In this document: positions 34,441 through 46,551 of the stretch, piece after piece
How positions within the stretch are numbered: the first letter of the stretch is position 1
Layout: the number at the start of each line of letters is the position of its first letter
Made by a program: the position numbers and the translations under genes
Assembly: GCA_013368445.1 (NCBI GenBank)
Contig: JAACJO010000032.1
Location: 186,001-250,000, forward strand
DNA: 64,000 nucleotides
From: Leucocoprinus leucothites
Lineage: Eukaryota; Basidiomycota; Agaricomycetes; Agaricales; Agaricaceae
Reading direction: 5' to 3'
The notes under the pieces: model-generated
The model's database searches: none
Told to the model about the DNA's origin: nothing
What the model saw: only the letters and a program-made list of their open reading frames with translations

Positions 34441-35383
34441 GTAGCCATGTGGTTTCCTTACGTTTATTCACGTCATCTCCCTCTCTTTTTAGGATGCAGT
34501 TTTGAGGGCCTCATGCTCAGGGGGTGTGCACGGCGTTGCTTGACCTGTTTTATGGGTGTAGTAAGGCGAGTTGGGTGGTATGCTGCCCATGGAGGGCAGC
34601 TCACCTCGAGACCTAACCTGGATCTCATCCGCTTACGTGGCGGTTCAGGTCAAGGAGCCTCCCTTTTTCCATCTCACTCAATTCGCGGGTTTTGGACTCG
34701 AAGTTTTGCAAGTACGCTCTGGAGCTGTCGTGGATGACGTAACCTGGATTTTGTGTGAAATGAAGGGGAAAAGGGTCAACCCGGGGGGGGGGGGACCATC
34801 AATCGGGGTAGAGTACAGTACGGCATCGTGGATGTCAGTTGGAGAGCGGCAGGGGTGGCAAGAACATACCCCTCAAGAGTCACCATCCCTGACTTAGGTA
34901 CCCCACTCGGTCAAGCCATCCGAATCATTAAAGGCCCCTCCAGTGTCCCACTGTAGCACGGGTGGCTGAAATGAGAACAAATTGTCGGCGCTGTTCTCCA
35001 CTTTGCCAAGCACGAGGCACATACTGAACACCTGCGTGACGGAGACGATCGTTGAAGTCTGGGTGGGGTTGCGAAATGGGTTTGTTGTGTGTTGGTTCGA
35101 GTGTAGGCGTGCGATGAAGAGGTGATGACAGCATTGAGTGAATGGGAGTGAGCCCCCCGGGAGCTTCGATCAATCGATCAAACGTTGAACTTCAGTCGAC
35201 AGAATATTCCCAGCATCATTGATCATTGATCATGCACATGGGCGCCTGCAGTGGGTCAGGTGGGTACATCGTGGGCATTTTTATGAGCTTCACCCTAACC
35301 GCATTCCCTTTTGTTCCCCGCTCTTCTTCTCCCTCTTTAGAATTCCTACTGTGAACATCGTTCCGTGCTTTCACCTGCGCACA
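34441..35383. other. CpG-rich 5' flank of the NACHT gene
   Basis: This non-repetitive, CpG-rich stretch has no convincing protein. A run of 12 G lies at about 34783-34794. A pyrimidine tract ending in AG (TTCTTCTCCCTCTTTAG, about 35324-35340) looks like a 3' splice site, and a GTGGGTACATC candidate 5' site lies near 35261, so the NACHT transcript may have a 5' UTR intron. The promoter is presumably here, but no clear TATA box was found. Confidence 0.4.
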
Positions 35384-37900
35384 ATGCCCCAGAATGCTCG
35401 CAAACTCCCTCCCTCCTTAGAAGAATTCTCTGTTCCATCTCGTCGTGCCGCAGATCCCAATGGCGCTGGGAGTCAATCCCGCGTATCTGCGCCTCAGCGA
35501 CCCCCTTTGCCCCTGTCCACTCAAGATACCATTTCATTGTCCCAACGAGCTACCACCACACCTACTCTTCGACCGGTGTTTCCTCCTTCCCTGATTTCTA
35601 CTTCTGTACCTCCTGGTATTGATCCCCCAAATCTAGCGCCTATTTTTACGCCTTCCCCGGCTCTTGTTCCCTCTTCCCATACTCTGTTTCCGCCCAGCCT
35701 GTCATCTGCTTATTCCCAACGGCTGCAACAATTCAACGCACGTGAAATGTTCCAGAATGCGCAAGGCTTTACTATCAACAATCCTCAGTTCATCGACACC
35801 TCCCATGCAGGCTCTGGTGAGTTTCAGTCCCGTCGAGCTTGGCCGCTAATCTCATGTGATGAATAGGTCTTGAACGGCTCCTCAAGTACTCAATGCCGGA
35901 TGCATTCTACGACTCTGGCGCTCGCTACCCACCGCCAAAATGTCATCTTGGCACTCGAAACGAGCACATCGAGCTCATCACCAACTGGGGGCTGGGGAAT
36001 TCAGATCTTAAGAAACCCATCCTCTCGATGCATGGTTCCTTTGGCACCGGCAAAACAGCTATTGCGCAGAGTTGTGCCGAGGTCCTGGTGCCCATAGACA
36101 AACTCGCTGCTACGCTCTTCTTCTCGCATTCCAATGCAGATCGCGATGATCCTCGACGCGTTTTTACATCCATCGCATTTCAAATTGCCACCATATGCCC
36201 CTCGTTCGGGGAAATCGTCAGCAAGTGCATGATTGAACATCCCGCTCTTGTGACAAAGTCACTCTCAGCGCAGTTCGAGCTCCTCCTCGTTCAACCCCTA
36301 GGCCAGGTTGATATTGCAGGTAGTGGTCTTGACGGACGTGTTGTGATAATTGATGGACTGGACGAGTGCCGAGGAACAGTAGAGCAGTGCGAGATCATCA
36401 AGATCATCGCAACTTCCGTTGACAAGCATACGACGCCCTTCCGTTGGTTCATCACCAGCCGTCCCGAGGGCCCTATCCTTCGGACCATGAATTCCCCCGC
36501 TGTATCCCTCGTTTGTTCACGCATCGAACTTCCAATATCCCGTGCAATTGATCATGAGATCCTAGTCTACCTGATCCATGAGTTTGAGATAATTCGTGAG
36601 GATCATGGCCTGCCTGAGTCGTGGCCGTCAGAAGACGTTTTCGCCTTCCTGGTTGAGCGCGGTGCTGGGCTGTGGATCTATGTGGTGACCATGGTTCATT
36701 TTGTCAAGGATGAAAACTCTCCTGGTCCTGAAGACCAACTGCGCCTCGTGATCGAGTTTGCAAAAGAGGCCTCTGCTAAGGTTGGGCCAGACAACCCACT
36801 GGCGGAGATGGATATTTTCTCTACCCTCATCACGGAACGACTCTCGCTGAAGGTTCGGCCAGATAACCCACTGGCGGAGATGGATATTTTCTATACTCTT
36901 GTCATGCAACAACTCCCACTCCAGGTCAGGCCAATGATCCAACGAATCCTCCTGGCCGGTGACGAGATCAGTTTCATTCCCTCACGTCTTGCTGGTGCCC
37001 TCTGCCTTTCTGCAGAGCAGCTCCGTCATGCCCTTGCTTTTATCCAGCCAGTTGTGGAGGTTCAAGGCTCTGACCTCAATTCCATGGATATAAACTTTTA
37101 CCATAAGTCATTCTTTGACTTCATGAAAGACCCCCAGCGGTCCAAAGAACTATGTATTTATGGTGACTTCTTGATTGGGTATCGATGGGAGCTTTTGGAG
37201 TGGTTGCATGAAGTCTGCTCTCGTAGTGCAGGTACTGTGTTTCCTGAACCCACCTAGTGTTCCTTGCTCTGATGAGGTGCCATGCTACTCACAGATTTCA
37301 AGCACTTTGTGTTTCCCTCGGGTACTGTTCTCCCTGCAGGTGTATCAAGTGTTGATCACTATTGCCACACTTTGTGTTTGTTTTGGGCACTTTGTGGTGT
37401 ACATGATCATCCACTTGATGTCCAAACTGCTATGTCTCTTGCAAAGCTTCCATTCCAGAAAATGCTCAGGTTACAGCATGGCATTCGTGATTGGACTATG
37501 ATAGCTTGTGATATAAGAGACAATGTAAGTTTTTGATACCATTTGTTTCCTAGTATTATCACTTATTATGTGACTAGTGTTTGCAGCTCCCATATGAACT
37601 TCATGACAAGATCATTCACAAGGGCAAGTGTCCACTCCTAGGGTGTACAAACACTGAGGATATCTGGATTTTGGGACATGGAGAGAATGTGACCATCCCT
37701 TATCCATCAATAGTTGGCTTTATGTTTGAAGACAATCAAGATGTAAGTAATTACTTGTTATGTTTATCTCTCTAGGTATTCTAATTGCTTTATCTCAGCC
37801 ATATCCTGGTGATTGTTTCTGTGGAGCTAAAATCCAGCAAGTTGAGAAAGTGAAACCAGTAAAAAGCACACGACTTACACGATTCTTCTGGAATAGTTGA
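35384..37900 (+). CDS. NACHT-domain STAND NTPase (nwd2-type, NLR-like), 5 exons
   Basis: Proposed exons are 35384-35816, 35867-37231, 37295-37524, 37587-37742 and 37799-37900. All introns are GT-AG, 50-63 bp, and join in phase to 761 aa. The start ATG has A at -3, and a longer in-frame start at 35219 is less likely. Residues 1-110 are Pro/Ser/Thr-rich. A block MFQNAQGFTINNPQFID precedes the NACHT domain, which has P-loop GSFGTGKT (201-208) and Walker B VVIIDGLDE (303-311). FYHKSFFDFMKD lies near the domain's end. The last exons carry CPLLGCTNTEDIWILGHG and PGDCFCGAKI, a Cys-bearing C-terminus I know from nwd2-like proteins of this class. Such proteins are thought to act in fungal self/non-self or immune signalling. 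A ligand cannot be inferred. Confidence 0.85.
36781..36924 (+). repeat. 72-bp in-frame tandem duplication in the NACHT gene
   Basis: Two units (36781-36852 and 36853-36924) encode 24 residues each: VGPDNPLAEMDIF... and VRPDNPLAEMDIF.... The first halves are nearly identical and the second halves have diverged (TLITERLSLK against TLVMQQLPLQ). They sit after the NACHT core, at residues 450-497. Confidence 0.9.
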
Positions 37901-38902
37901 ACTTGTTAGTAGTATTGTAGAGCTTGACCAACAACTCTCCTTGTAACTACCAAAACCTAGACTAGCATCTTTTCCCTATTCTCATTTTTGAACCATAGAC
38001 AGATGTATATATTTCTCCTTACTAAATATCTCTTCTATCTGGTCTATCTCAACTCTAATAACTATGAGACTACTAATAGAATGAAGTTGAGGTAATTGAT
38101 TACAAGAGCTGGTTATGGGTAAGCATTGCAAATGGCAAGGTTTTTTAGACAAGGTCAATAGGGAGGGTGTGGTAGTTGTTGACCTGATTGATACTCAACT
38201 TCTGGATTGGGACAAGTATGTTATGACCTTTGTTGGAACTCAGGTTGCAACTCTGGCAAAGACTAGAGAAGAGGAAGGGAAAGATGCAATTGGTAAAGTG
38301 TAAGAAATACACTCTACCTAGTAGTCTATATATAGGAGATGGAAAGCAGATCCAGGTAACTATGAGTCAGAGGACTTGGGTAACTATGACATAGGCTATG
38401 ATGTGGGAGCAAAGTAAGAACAGAAATAGAAATGTGATATAAGAACTAGGAGAACTGGGTAGATAGATGATCAAGTCATAACAAAGTATATGAAGAGTTA
38501 CAATCTAAAAGACAAGATATACAGCCAAGAGTAGTCAAGGTATGATTGGGAAGATTTATTGATCTATTTATCTATGGAATCAGTTGAACAATTTCAGTGA
38601 AATACTATATCTAATCCAATCAGTCCTTTAACCTAACTCTACTAGATGGATCAATCCATCAACTTCTACACCTAGGTCTCTGTCTGATAGTGAACCACCT
38701 AGTAGGGCCAGAGCCCTGGGAGGATGGATATTTCTAAAGCAATGAAGAGGCAGTTGGGAAGTTTTAGTGGACTGGGGAGTTTCTGGGAGATTGGGATTAA
38801 GGTGACATGAATGACAAGTGTGGATATTGAAACAGGAACTTTTGTCAGTAGGACAAAAAGAGCTTGGTACAGGAGTATGAAAGTGTTTCCATGCTGGTTG
38901 TG
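37901..38902. other. 3' flank of the NACHT gene, no gene recognised
   Basis: AT-rich sequence. A 62-codon plus-strand frame (38115-38303) has no domain I recognise, and neighbouring frames are stopped often. CpG content drops sharply relative to the gene. It is probably old transposon-derived DNA. Confidence 0.45.
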
Positions 38903-38947
38903 TGTTATGAGCTGATTCTCAAGAACAGCTCATAATTAGAACTTGGC
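38903..38947 (+). repeat. LTR-S 5' end fragment
   Basis: 45 bp matching the first bases of LTR-S (TGTTATGAGCTGATTCTCAA), cut where the opposite-strand LTR-S copy begins at 38948. An LTR appears to have inserted into an older LTR of its own family. Confidence 0.7.
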
Positions 38948-39507
38948 TGTTAAACATGCAAACACTATGGATAGGGGAGCTGACATCTGGGACCAGATAA
39001 ACAGAGGTGAGACAGAGGTAAGACAGGAGCAGATCATCAGATATGGGAGCAGGTCATGGCCTCAACTTATGTGTTGTACTGACTACTGATACTTGATCTG
39101 GATTTCAGACAAGGAAAGAGAGCAGAGGATGAATAGAGAGCAGAGGAAATTAGCATATCACTAAGTTGATTATCAGACTGAGGAATCCAAGTACAAAGTC
39201 ATGCTACTTATATATGATGCAGAATATAGGATCAGATAAGGAAAACAAGCAAAGTGGTAAATGGAGAAGTAATCAAAGTGGAGTCCATAAATTTTACAAG
39301 GCTAAAAGATATAAAATTTACTATTAAACAGTTGTCAGAAAATTTCAACAAGGTAGTATGAATTAATAAAATGGAAGATGTCAGAATAAGTCCAAAGGTG
39401 AAAGACTGATAAAAACCAAAGTAACCAATATGCAAAAGCAGATAAGAGTTCACAAAAATAATACTAAGTTCAAACCATAAGCCATTCCTGAGGATTGGCT
39501 CATGATA
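38948..39507 (-). mobile_element. LTR-S LTR 5 (possible 3' LTR of a lost element)
   Basis: A minus-orientation copy, TGTTAAACATGC to GGCTCATGATA, 560 bp. The sequence directly to its right reads, on the minus strand, as a purine tract ending at the LTR, so this may be the 3' LTR of an element whose interior is gone. Confidence 0.85.
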
Positions 39508-39520
39508 GTATTCCCCCCTT
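39508..39520 (-). other. Polypurine-tract-like sequence
   Basis: On the minus strand this reads AAGGGGGGAATAC and abuts the start of LTR 5, as the plus-strand primer of an LTR retrotransposon does. It is the only copy of LTR-S here with such a neighbour. Confidence 0.45.
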
Positions 39521-39691
39521 AGGTAAGGGTATGCACCCTTATACTTCACTTAACTATCACTAAGTTTGTCATCAGACAGACTTGATCTCCTATCATTGGC
39601 AATTGATGCTAATGATCTTATTTGTACAACATTGTCTATAGCCTCATCATGTTATGTAATATGATAGTATATAAACTAGTTATCAGTTGAT

Positions 39692-40249
39692 TGTCACGAG
39701 CTGATCCTCAAGACCAGCTCATAGTTCAGACTTGGTATTATTTCCATGAACTCTTATCCACTTTCACATATTGGCTATATTGGTTTTGTCAGTCTTTTGC
39801 CTTTGGACTCATTCTGATATCTTCTACTTCATTAATTCATACCACCTTGTCAAAATTTTCTGACAACTGTTTAATAGTAAATTTTCTATTTTCTAGCCTT
39901 GTAAAATTTACAGACTCCACTTTGATTATTTCTCCATTTACTACTTTGCTTGTTTTCCTTATCCAATCCTATATTCCACATTGTGTATAAGTAACACAGC
40001 TTTGTACTTGGATTCCTCAGTCTGATAATCAACTTAGTGATATGCTATATTCCTCTGCTCTCTGTTCATCCTCTGCTCTCTTCTCTTGTCTGAAATTCAG
40101 GTCAAGTGTCAGTAGTAGGCACAACACATAAGTTGAGGCCATGACCCACTCCCATGTCTGATGACCAGCTCCTGCCTTACCTCTGTCCCACCTCTGCCCA
40201 TCCAGTCCTAGATGTTGGCTCCCTACCCATAGTGTTTGCACATTTAACA
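39692..40249 (+). mobile_element. LTR-S solo LTR 6
   Basis: 558 bp, TGTCACGAGCTG to CATTTAACA, flanked by the 5-bp duplication TTGAT (39687-39691 and 40250-40254). A TATATAAG-like box has decayed to TGTATAAG near 39990. Solo LTR, no interior. Confidence 0.92.
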
Positions 40250-40463
40250 TTGATCAAAGGAATAACTGATCTTTTACCTTTGTCCACATAGTTTATCCTA
40301 TACACCAGGATTGAACTATTTGGCATGAATGTAAGATCACATATATAAATTACATTAAAGCATATCAGCTTTACACTTTTTTAGTTCAACCCTTTTGAAC
40401 TTGTAATCAAATGATTTTACCTTTCTGCAACCCCAAAAACAAAAAGAAGCATTGATTTATAAC
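40250..40463 (+). other. Probable Gypsy-2 leader
   Basis: 214 bp of AT-rich sequence directly upstream of the Gypsy-2 gag ATG at 40464. It presumably belongs to the Gypsy-2 untranslated leader. No Gypsy-2 LTR or primer-binding site could be recognised. Confidence 0.4.
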
Positions 40464-43400
40464 ATGGCTTCTAGAAGGCAAAGTAACCAGCCTCGTGCTG
40501 ATAACAATGCCAATCCATCATTGAGCAGCAATTGTACTACTTGACAACAAGGGACTAGTGCCCTTAATATGGCAGGGCCTAATACCCCAGTCTGATCACT
40601 GCCTATAAGCACTGATAATGCCTATCACAATGATAATACCCATGATGATGAACCACCCTTAAACCATGAAGGGAACACAATACCATCAGAGCTATCTTTA
40701 GCTATGAGGGACTTGTTGACCCTCAAAGAGAAGACCCAAGCAGCCTTCAATAATTATAACATCTGAGCTGAAAGACAATCTGAGATACTCCTCTATGCAG
40801 AGTATACATCCAACATATTAGTCAGAGCTGTTGCAGAGAATAATAATATCTCTGATGACAACTTCAACAAAATGGTCTTTAGGACTGTTCAAAAACTCAT
40901 AGGCAAATATATTGCCATAAAAAAGGAATGGCTGGAGCATGCACCATCACCTATGAACATGGTATACAGTACTATGTTGACACCTGCATTTAAAGAATTC
41001 CATAGTGAGCAAGATCCCTTGCATGATAGAAACAACTATCAACTCCATGGAAGGGTTGTATGCCCTTCCACCCCATTACATAGAGGAATAATACCTCTCT
41101 TGCAACTCAAGCTCATGTAGCTAAACTTTTTAAAGCTCACAAACTAAATGAATCTGACAAAGAATATGATAGATGAGTGACAGAACAAACTTGTATCATT
41201 ACATTCCTGAATCAACACTCTTCACATCACATTCCAACTATGCCAACTACACCAACACAGAGGGCTAATAAGTACTCTGTTTGCCTTGAGGATGAAAACA
41301 ACAACACTGACAATGACAATAGTTATCAGACACCCTATGGCTTACATCACAATCCCTACATCAATGTTGCACATCAATGTGAACATCAAAGGGATCTAAA
41401 TGAGCATGTGAGTTTTCAATACATGCACAATGAGGATCTTTGCACATATGGATCCTCAGATATACCTGACCAAGGTATAGACTTTGAAGGAGTCACCCCT
41501 TGAAGCTGCCCAGGATTCGATGTTGAGTCAATTCCTGATATTAATAACCATAATAAAGGAAAAACCCCTATTTGGGGAACTTCTCAAATATCTGAGTCAA
41601 GGGCCCCAGACTCAATGGTGCCCTTGGATCAAGTCAATGATATTTCAGTCAACAGATCTATGGATCATGCACAAAATGCATCCAGAAACCTAGTACATCA
41701 ACATTGAGGGTATTCCCTTGTTTCTGAACAACCTGATACACATGATACACCCAGCATGGCTATTACATTAAACAAGGCTATTACATTAAACAACCATAAG
41801 GACCATATGCACAACAGGATAGCCCACAACAGGATAGCCTCAGTGGTGTGAGAGTATCTCTTGCAACCTTTTGATTTCCCATCAGACTATAAACTGTCCA
41901 ATAATAAGCTTCCCAGTGATAAGGTCATAGAGCCTTACAAGAGCAGTGCAAAGTTTAGTGAATTGGAGAACTTCATATCTGCCCTTTGCATCAATATGGC
42001 AATGAAGGGCCTGGGAGGCACTGGTAAAGCCAGGGATAGACTCTGCTTACATTGCAATACCACTTGGCTGGGGAAGCCAAGAGCATGTATATTCATCATG
42101 TATTGAGTATCAACAAAATGAAACTTGATTGGACATTCATAGAGTTCTTATGTGCACTCTACAACAGATTTGTACTCCCTACCATGATGCATGATGCACA
42201 TGAATGCCTTCACACCATTTGCTACAATGCACATGTAGAGATTCAGGGTCTTACAATGCCATAATGGATGAGACACAGTGCATGACTGTGTGTCCCAATG
42301 ATTATACCTTGATTAATGTCTTCCTCAGGGGATTGCCCAAAGATATGAAAGAGGAATTATTTTTTGAGCAAGGATTATTGCCTGAAGCACACAAGCTCGA
42401 AGACTTCTTAGCTTTTGCAATATCCTATGGGTTGGGATGGGGGAACACCATGTTCTACCATAAAAACTCATGGGCTGATAGGAGGCATGTCAAGTCACTG
42501 AATAAGAAAACTCGACAGTGGAACTCTAGTGCTCTTGACCACAAGAAAACTGTTCTTGTGGACTGAAGGGTTGCTAATGGACAGACTACAGTTCCATCAA
42601 AAAAACTTCAAGTCACTAATAATAACTCAAACAACAACCATATTGGGAACCAACATAATAGTCAACCCAAAGCTAAGGCTGGGCCATCACAACCCTGCAA
42701 TAGTACTTCCCAATATGCACTGGTGTCACGAGCCGAACATCAAGAACAGCTGACGGTTTGAACTTGGTATTATTTTCATGAACTCCTATCCGTTTTCGAA
42801 TATTGGTTACTTCTGTTTGTATTGGTCTTTCACCTTTGGACTTATTCTGACACCTTCCATTTTATTAATTCATACCGCCTTGTTGAAATTTTCTGACAAC
42901 CATTTAATAGTAAATTTTATATCTTCTAGCCTTGTAAAATTTGCGGACTCCACTTTGATTATTTCTCCACTTACTACTTTGCTTGTTTTCCTTATCCGAT
43001 CCTATATTCAGCATTGTATATAAGTAGCACGACTTTGTACTTGGATTCTTCAGTCTGATAATCAACTTAGCGATATGCTACTTTCCTCTGCTCTCTGTTT
43101 GTCCTCTGCTCTCTTATCTTGTCTGAAATCCAGGTCAAGCATCAGTAGTCGGCACAACACATAAGTTGAGGCCACGACCTGCTCCCGTGTCCGAAGACCG
43201 GCTCCTGCTTTCTCTGTCACACCTCTGTCCACCTGGTCCTTGACGTTGGCTCCCTATTCATAGCATTTGCACACTTAACAACTGGTCAGAACCAGTGCAC
43301 AACAGAAAATACCCAGTATAGTCAAATTTTATGGGTGTGGAGGGCCCCACTTTGTGAGTGATTGTCCTCAATGCACAAAAAATAATACATCCCATCTTTG

Positions 43401-43947
43401 GGCTGCATGGACTGTTGCCCCAGACAAATTGTTGCCCCACCCATTGGATGACACCAACCTATCAGTAATAACTGAGGAGGAACTGCAGGAAGAGGATACT
43501 ATTGATGTACCTGAACCCAAAGAGGATGCAGCTTTGGAACATAGTAGCAACCTTGTAGAGGTCAAAGTGATCGAATCAGACTATGGTTCAGACACAAACA
43601 AATTCCTGAGTGCAATCCATGACAATATTATAGACATCAAATCAGATTGGATGTCAGATACTGAGATCCTTATTGCTGAGGATGAAGTGATTGAGATTTC
43701 CTCTAATGAAGAGGATATCACTAATGGCATGCACCATAGTGCCAGATTGAACAAACCCATTAGCAATATAGAAGTCAACAATAATAGTAACATCAAAATA
43801 GTTGCAGTATCCTTCATGGGACAATTTGTACCCAAGGAAAAAACTCATGATCTTATAATCATAAATGCCAAACTGGCATATGCAATATCTGATACATTGG
43901 ATATCTCACCAAATTCCAAATCAAGGAAATTGGCACTTCTCCATTGA
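40464..43947 (+). pseudogene. Gypsy-2 gag, split by a solo LTR
   Basis: The start ATG at 40464 (MASRRQSNQPRADNN) opens a long gag of a type common in Agaricomycetes. An N-terminal region (DNFNKMVFRTVQKLIGKYIA) is followed by a Ty3-type capsid core (about 41860-42430; YKSSAKFSELENFISALC, VFLRGLPKDMKEELF) and one zinc knuckle near 43330 reading FYGCGGPHFVSDCP, its first Cys changed to Phe. An acidic tail follows (43440-43720). A solo LTR-S (42724-43280) lies between the core and the knuckle, and removing it with one target duplication restores the frame. Frameshifts lie near 41.15 and 42.1 kb, and many stops are TGA. Confidence 0.8.
42724..43280 (+). mobile_element. LTR-S solo LTR 7
   Basis: 557 bp, TGTCACGAGCC to CACTTAACA, with target duplication ACTGG (42719-42723 and 43281-43285) and TATATAAG at 43017-43024. 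It interrupts Gypsy-2 gag. Confidence 0.95.
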
Positions 43948-44450
43948 ACCAAAGAAAAATTGGTTTGACCTCAATTATCTGATAGAGAAAAGCAATGTCT
44001 AGCTTCTCTCATGACTATTAATGGCATGGAAGCCTGGACCCTTTGTGATTCAGGCAGTACCATGTTAGGGGTAACCCCAACTTTTGCTGAAATAGTAAAA
44101 ATCAAAGTAAGTGAATTAGTTAACATCTATACCTTACAGTTGGGAACTGTAGGTGTTGATCCAACATACACTATGGAGCCATATTAGGAATATCCATTGA
44201 GGGTATGGAGTATCTCACTTACATGGACATAGCAAACTTTGATCACTATGATGTTATATTGGGTGCCCCCTTTATGCACAAATACAAAGTCAAACTTGAC
44301 TTTGAAAAATCATGCATCATCATAAGCAGCAGAGATATCAGTGTGGATGACACTGTAGGGCAATCTGATACTAGATTGTGACACCAGAGGCTTGTGGATA
44401 AATGTCAACCCAAATGACTACCTGAGACAACAGGAAGAAATAACACTCCA
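43948..44450 (+). pseudogene. Gypsy-2 protease region
   Basis: A retropepsin-like motif WTLCDSGSTM (about 44037-44066) keeps its catalytic Asp, whose codon follows TGT. The frame is interrupted by several stops up to 44.4 kb. It sits between gag and reverse transcriptase, as expected for a gypsy element. Confidence 0.65.
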
Positions 44451-46551
44451 GTGGTGACTATTGAGGAAGTCATCAAGCAAGATGAAATAACAAAGGGTGA
44501 TTCATTACCCCTTGCTAATCAACCTATCCTTGAGAGCACAGTAGTGGCACCACCATCTACTGCTAATGCAACTTCCAGATCAATTGAGCATAATGCTCAA
44601 CCTTCATCACCACCATTCCTCTGTAGGTCTTGTAAGAGACTACAAGATCCACCTGTCATGTTCATGATGCACAACTATTATTATGATCCCAGAATGCCAG
44701 ATGAATGGAATCAAATTATGGCAGACATCAGGATGATGTCTACAAATGTTGATAAATCATCCATAGGTTACAACCTAAGCAGTCCTAGAGATAAAGTTGA
44801 GACTGTCAAATTTACCTGTGAACAGTATCCCAAGCAATGCACTCAAGACTATTTATGGAGCATGCACATCATCAGCCCTCCAATGACTGATCTGAGTACT
44901 TCTCAAACTAGGAATGATAACCATTGGAAGAAACCACCCAATAAATCTAGTGGTCCAATTGAGAAGGACATTCCCTACATTTGAGAGGAAATATTCTCAG
45001 AGTACTCTAATATGATGCAGGGTACACCTGACAAATTGCCTCCTTTTCATGAAGTAGATCACAAAGTACATCTGATAGATGACAACAAGCGATATATATA
45101 TCACTTGCCCTAATGTCCTCACTCTCTCCCAGATGAGTTCCATGCAAAACTCAATCAATATGTCAATGCTGGCTGGTGGGAACTGTGTTTGGTATCACAA
45201 GCAGCATTATTGATATGCATTCCTAAGAAGGATGGTTGACTTAGAACAGTCATCAATACCAGACAACAGAATGACAACACTGTAAAGGATGTTACACCTT
45301 TACCTGATCAGGAAGTGATCCAAGAAGATGTGGCTAGAGTGAAGTTTTGCTCTAAAATAGACTTAGCTGATGCCTACAAACAAGTATGGGTATGGTTAGA
45401 AGACATGCACAAGACAGCCTTTGCAACTATATCAGGGACATATATCAGCAATATAATGCAGTAGGGAGATTGTAATGCTCCTACAACATTTCAATGTCTG
45501 ATGACAGTAATATACCATGATGCCATTGGTATACATATACATGTATACCTGGACAATATCTTTGTATATTCAGAAACTGTCAAAGAACATGAGGAGCACT
45601 TACATATCATATTTGATCACCTCTGAGAAAGTCAACTTTATGTTAAAGCATCTAAAGTTGAATTATACACCAAGAAGATTGATTGTCTTGGCCACATCAT
45701 TGATGATCAAGATATTCAACCTGATTATGACAAATTAGAACAGGTATGTGCATGGAGAACTCCACACAATTACAATGATGTTCAAAAATTTGTTGGACTC
45801 ATTAACTATGTGTCCAACTTTCTACTGGATATAACATCATACACTGGACTGTTAATGTCCATCACTCAGAATGGGACACCATTCCATTGGTGTTCCCTTC
45901 ACCAATAATGATTTGATATGATCAAACACATCTACTACAAGACCCTGATTATTTGGCCCATAAACCCAAAAATGGGTGAGCTGATCTGGGTAATCTGTGA
46001 TGCCTTGAAAACAGGCATAGGATCTATGTATGGGCAAGGACAATCATGGATTGATTGCCACCCAGCAGGACCATATCAAAAAAGTTCTCAGCTGCACAGC
46101 AGAACTATGCTGTGCATGAACTTGAAACACTAGCTATCCTTGAAGCACTACTAAAGTGGGAGGACAAGCTTATTGGTTACCATATTCATGTTATAACTGA
46201 TTACAAATCACTTGAGTTTTTCAAAACTCAAAACAATTTATTGAGCAGACACCTTCAATGGCTCAATTACTTATCATGTTTTGACTTTGATATGACTTAT
46301 ATTAAAGGCAAGAACAACAAAGTTGCAGACTGCTTACCATGCTACTATGAGAGCAATGAACCTGGAGAGGTTCACCTGCCCAAGGACTATGTACAGGCTG
46401 ATTATAGAATTGACCCTAATGAAGATGACCTCCCCAACACATGTGTTGTTGAGATCCAATCTCAACAAGAACAGATTGAAAGAATGAGTGGGATAACCAA
46501 TGAAGCTCAACATTGGAGTACAAGGTTGCAGGAAAAATGGGAACAAATGTG
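44451..46551 (+). pseudogene. Gypsy-2 reverse transcriptase/RNase H
   Basis: After an acidic linker and the block FHEVDHKVHLIDDNKRY (about 45050) comes the reverse transcriptase (CIPKKDG, LRTVINTRQQNDNTVKDVTPLPD, SKIDLADAYKQV). Its active site is VYLDNIFVY, with the second Asp as Asn (45555-45557). RNase H follows (IWVICDALKTG, VHELETLAILEALLKWEDK, VITDYKSLEFF) and then SNKVADCL-type text (GKNNKVADCLPCYY). Many stops occur, several being TGA at Arg sites (for example after CIPKKDG is TGA, after FDHL is TGA). The frame is cut at 46551 by Gypsy-3, and the integrase resumes at 55424. Confidence 0.88.

Noticed and set aside
35219..35383. Upstream in-frame start for the NACHT gene
   Set aside because: The 55-codon extension covers a probable 5' UTR intron acceptor and has no conserved residues. 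ATG 35384 has a better context.
35893..37257. 454-aa NACHT protein ending at 37257
   Set aside because: The stop lies inside an intron (37232-37294). Spliced exons downstream encode a family-typical C-terminus.
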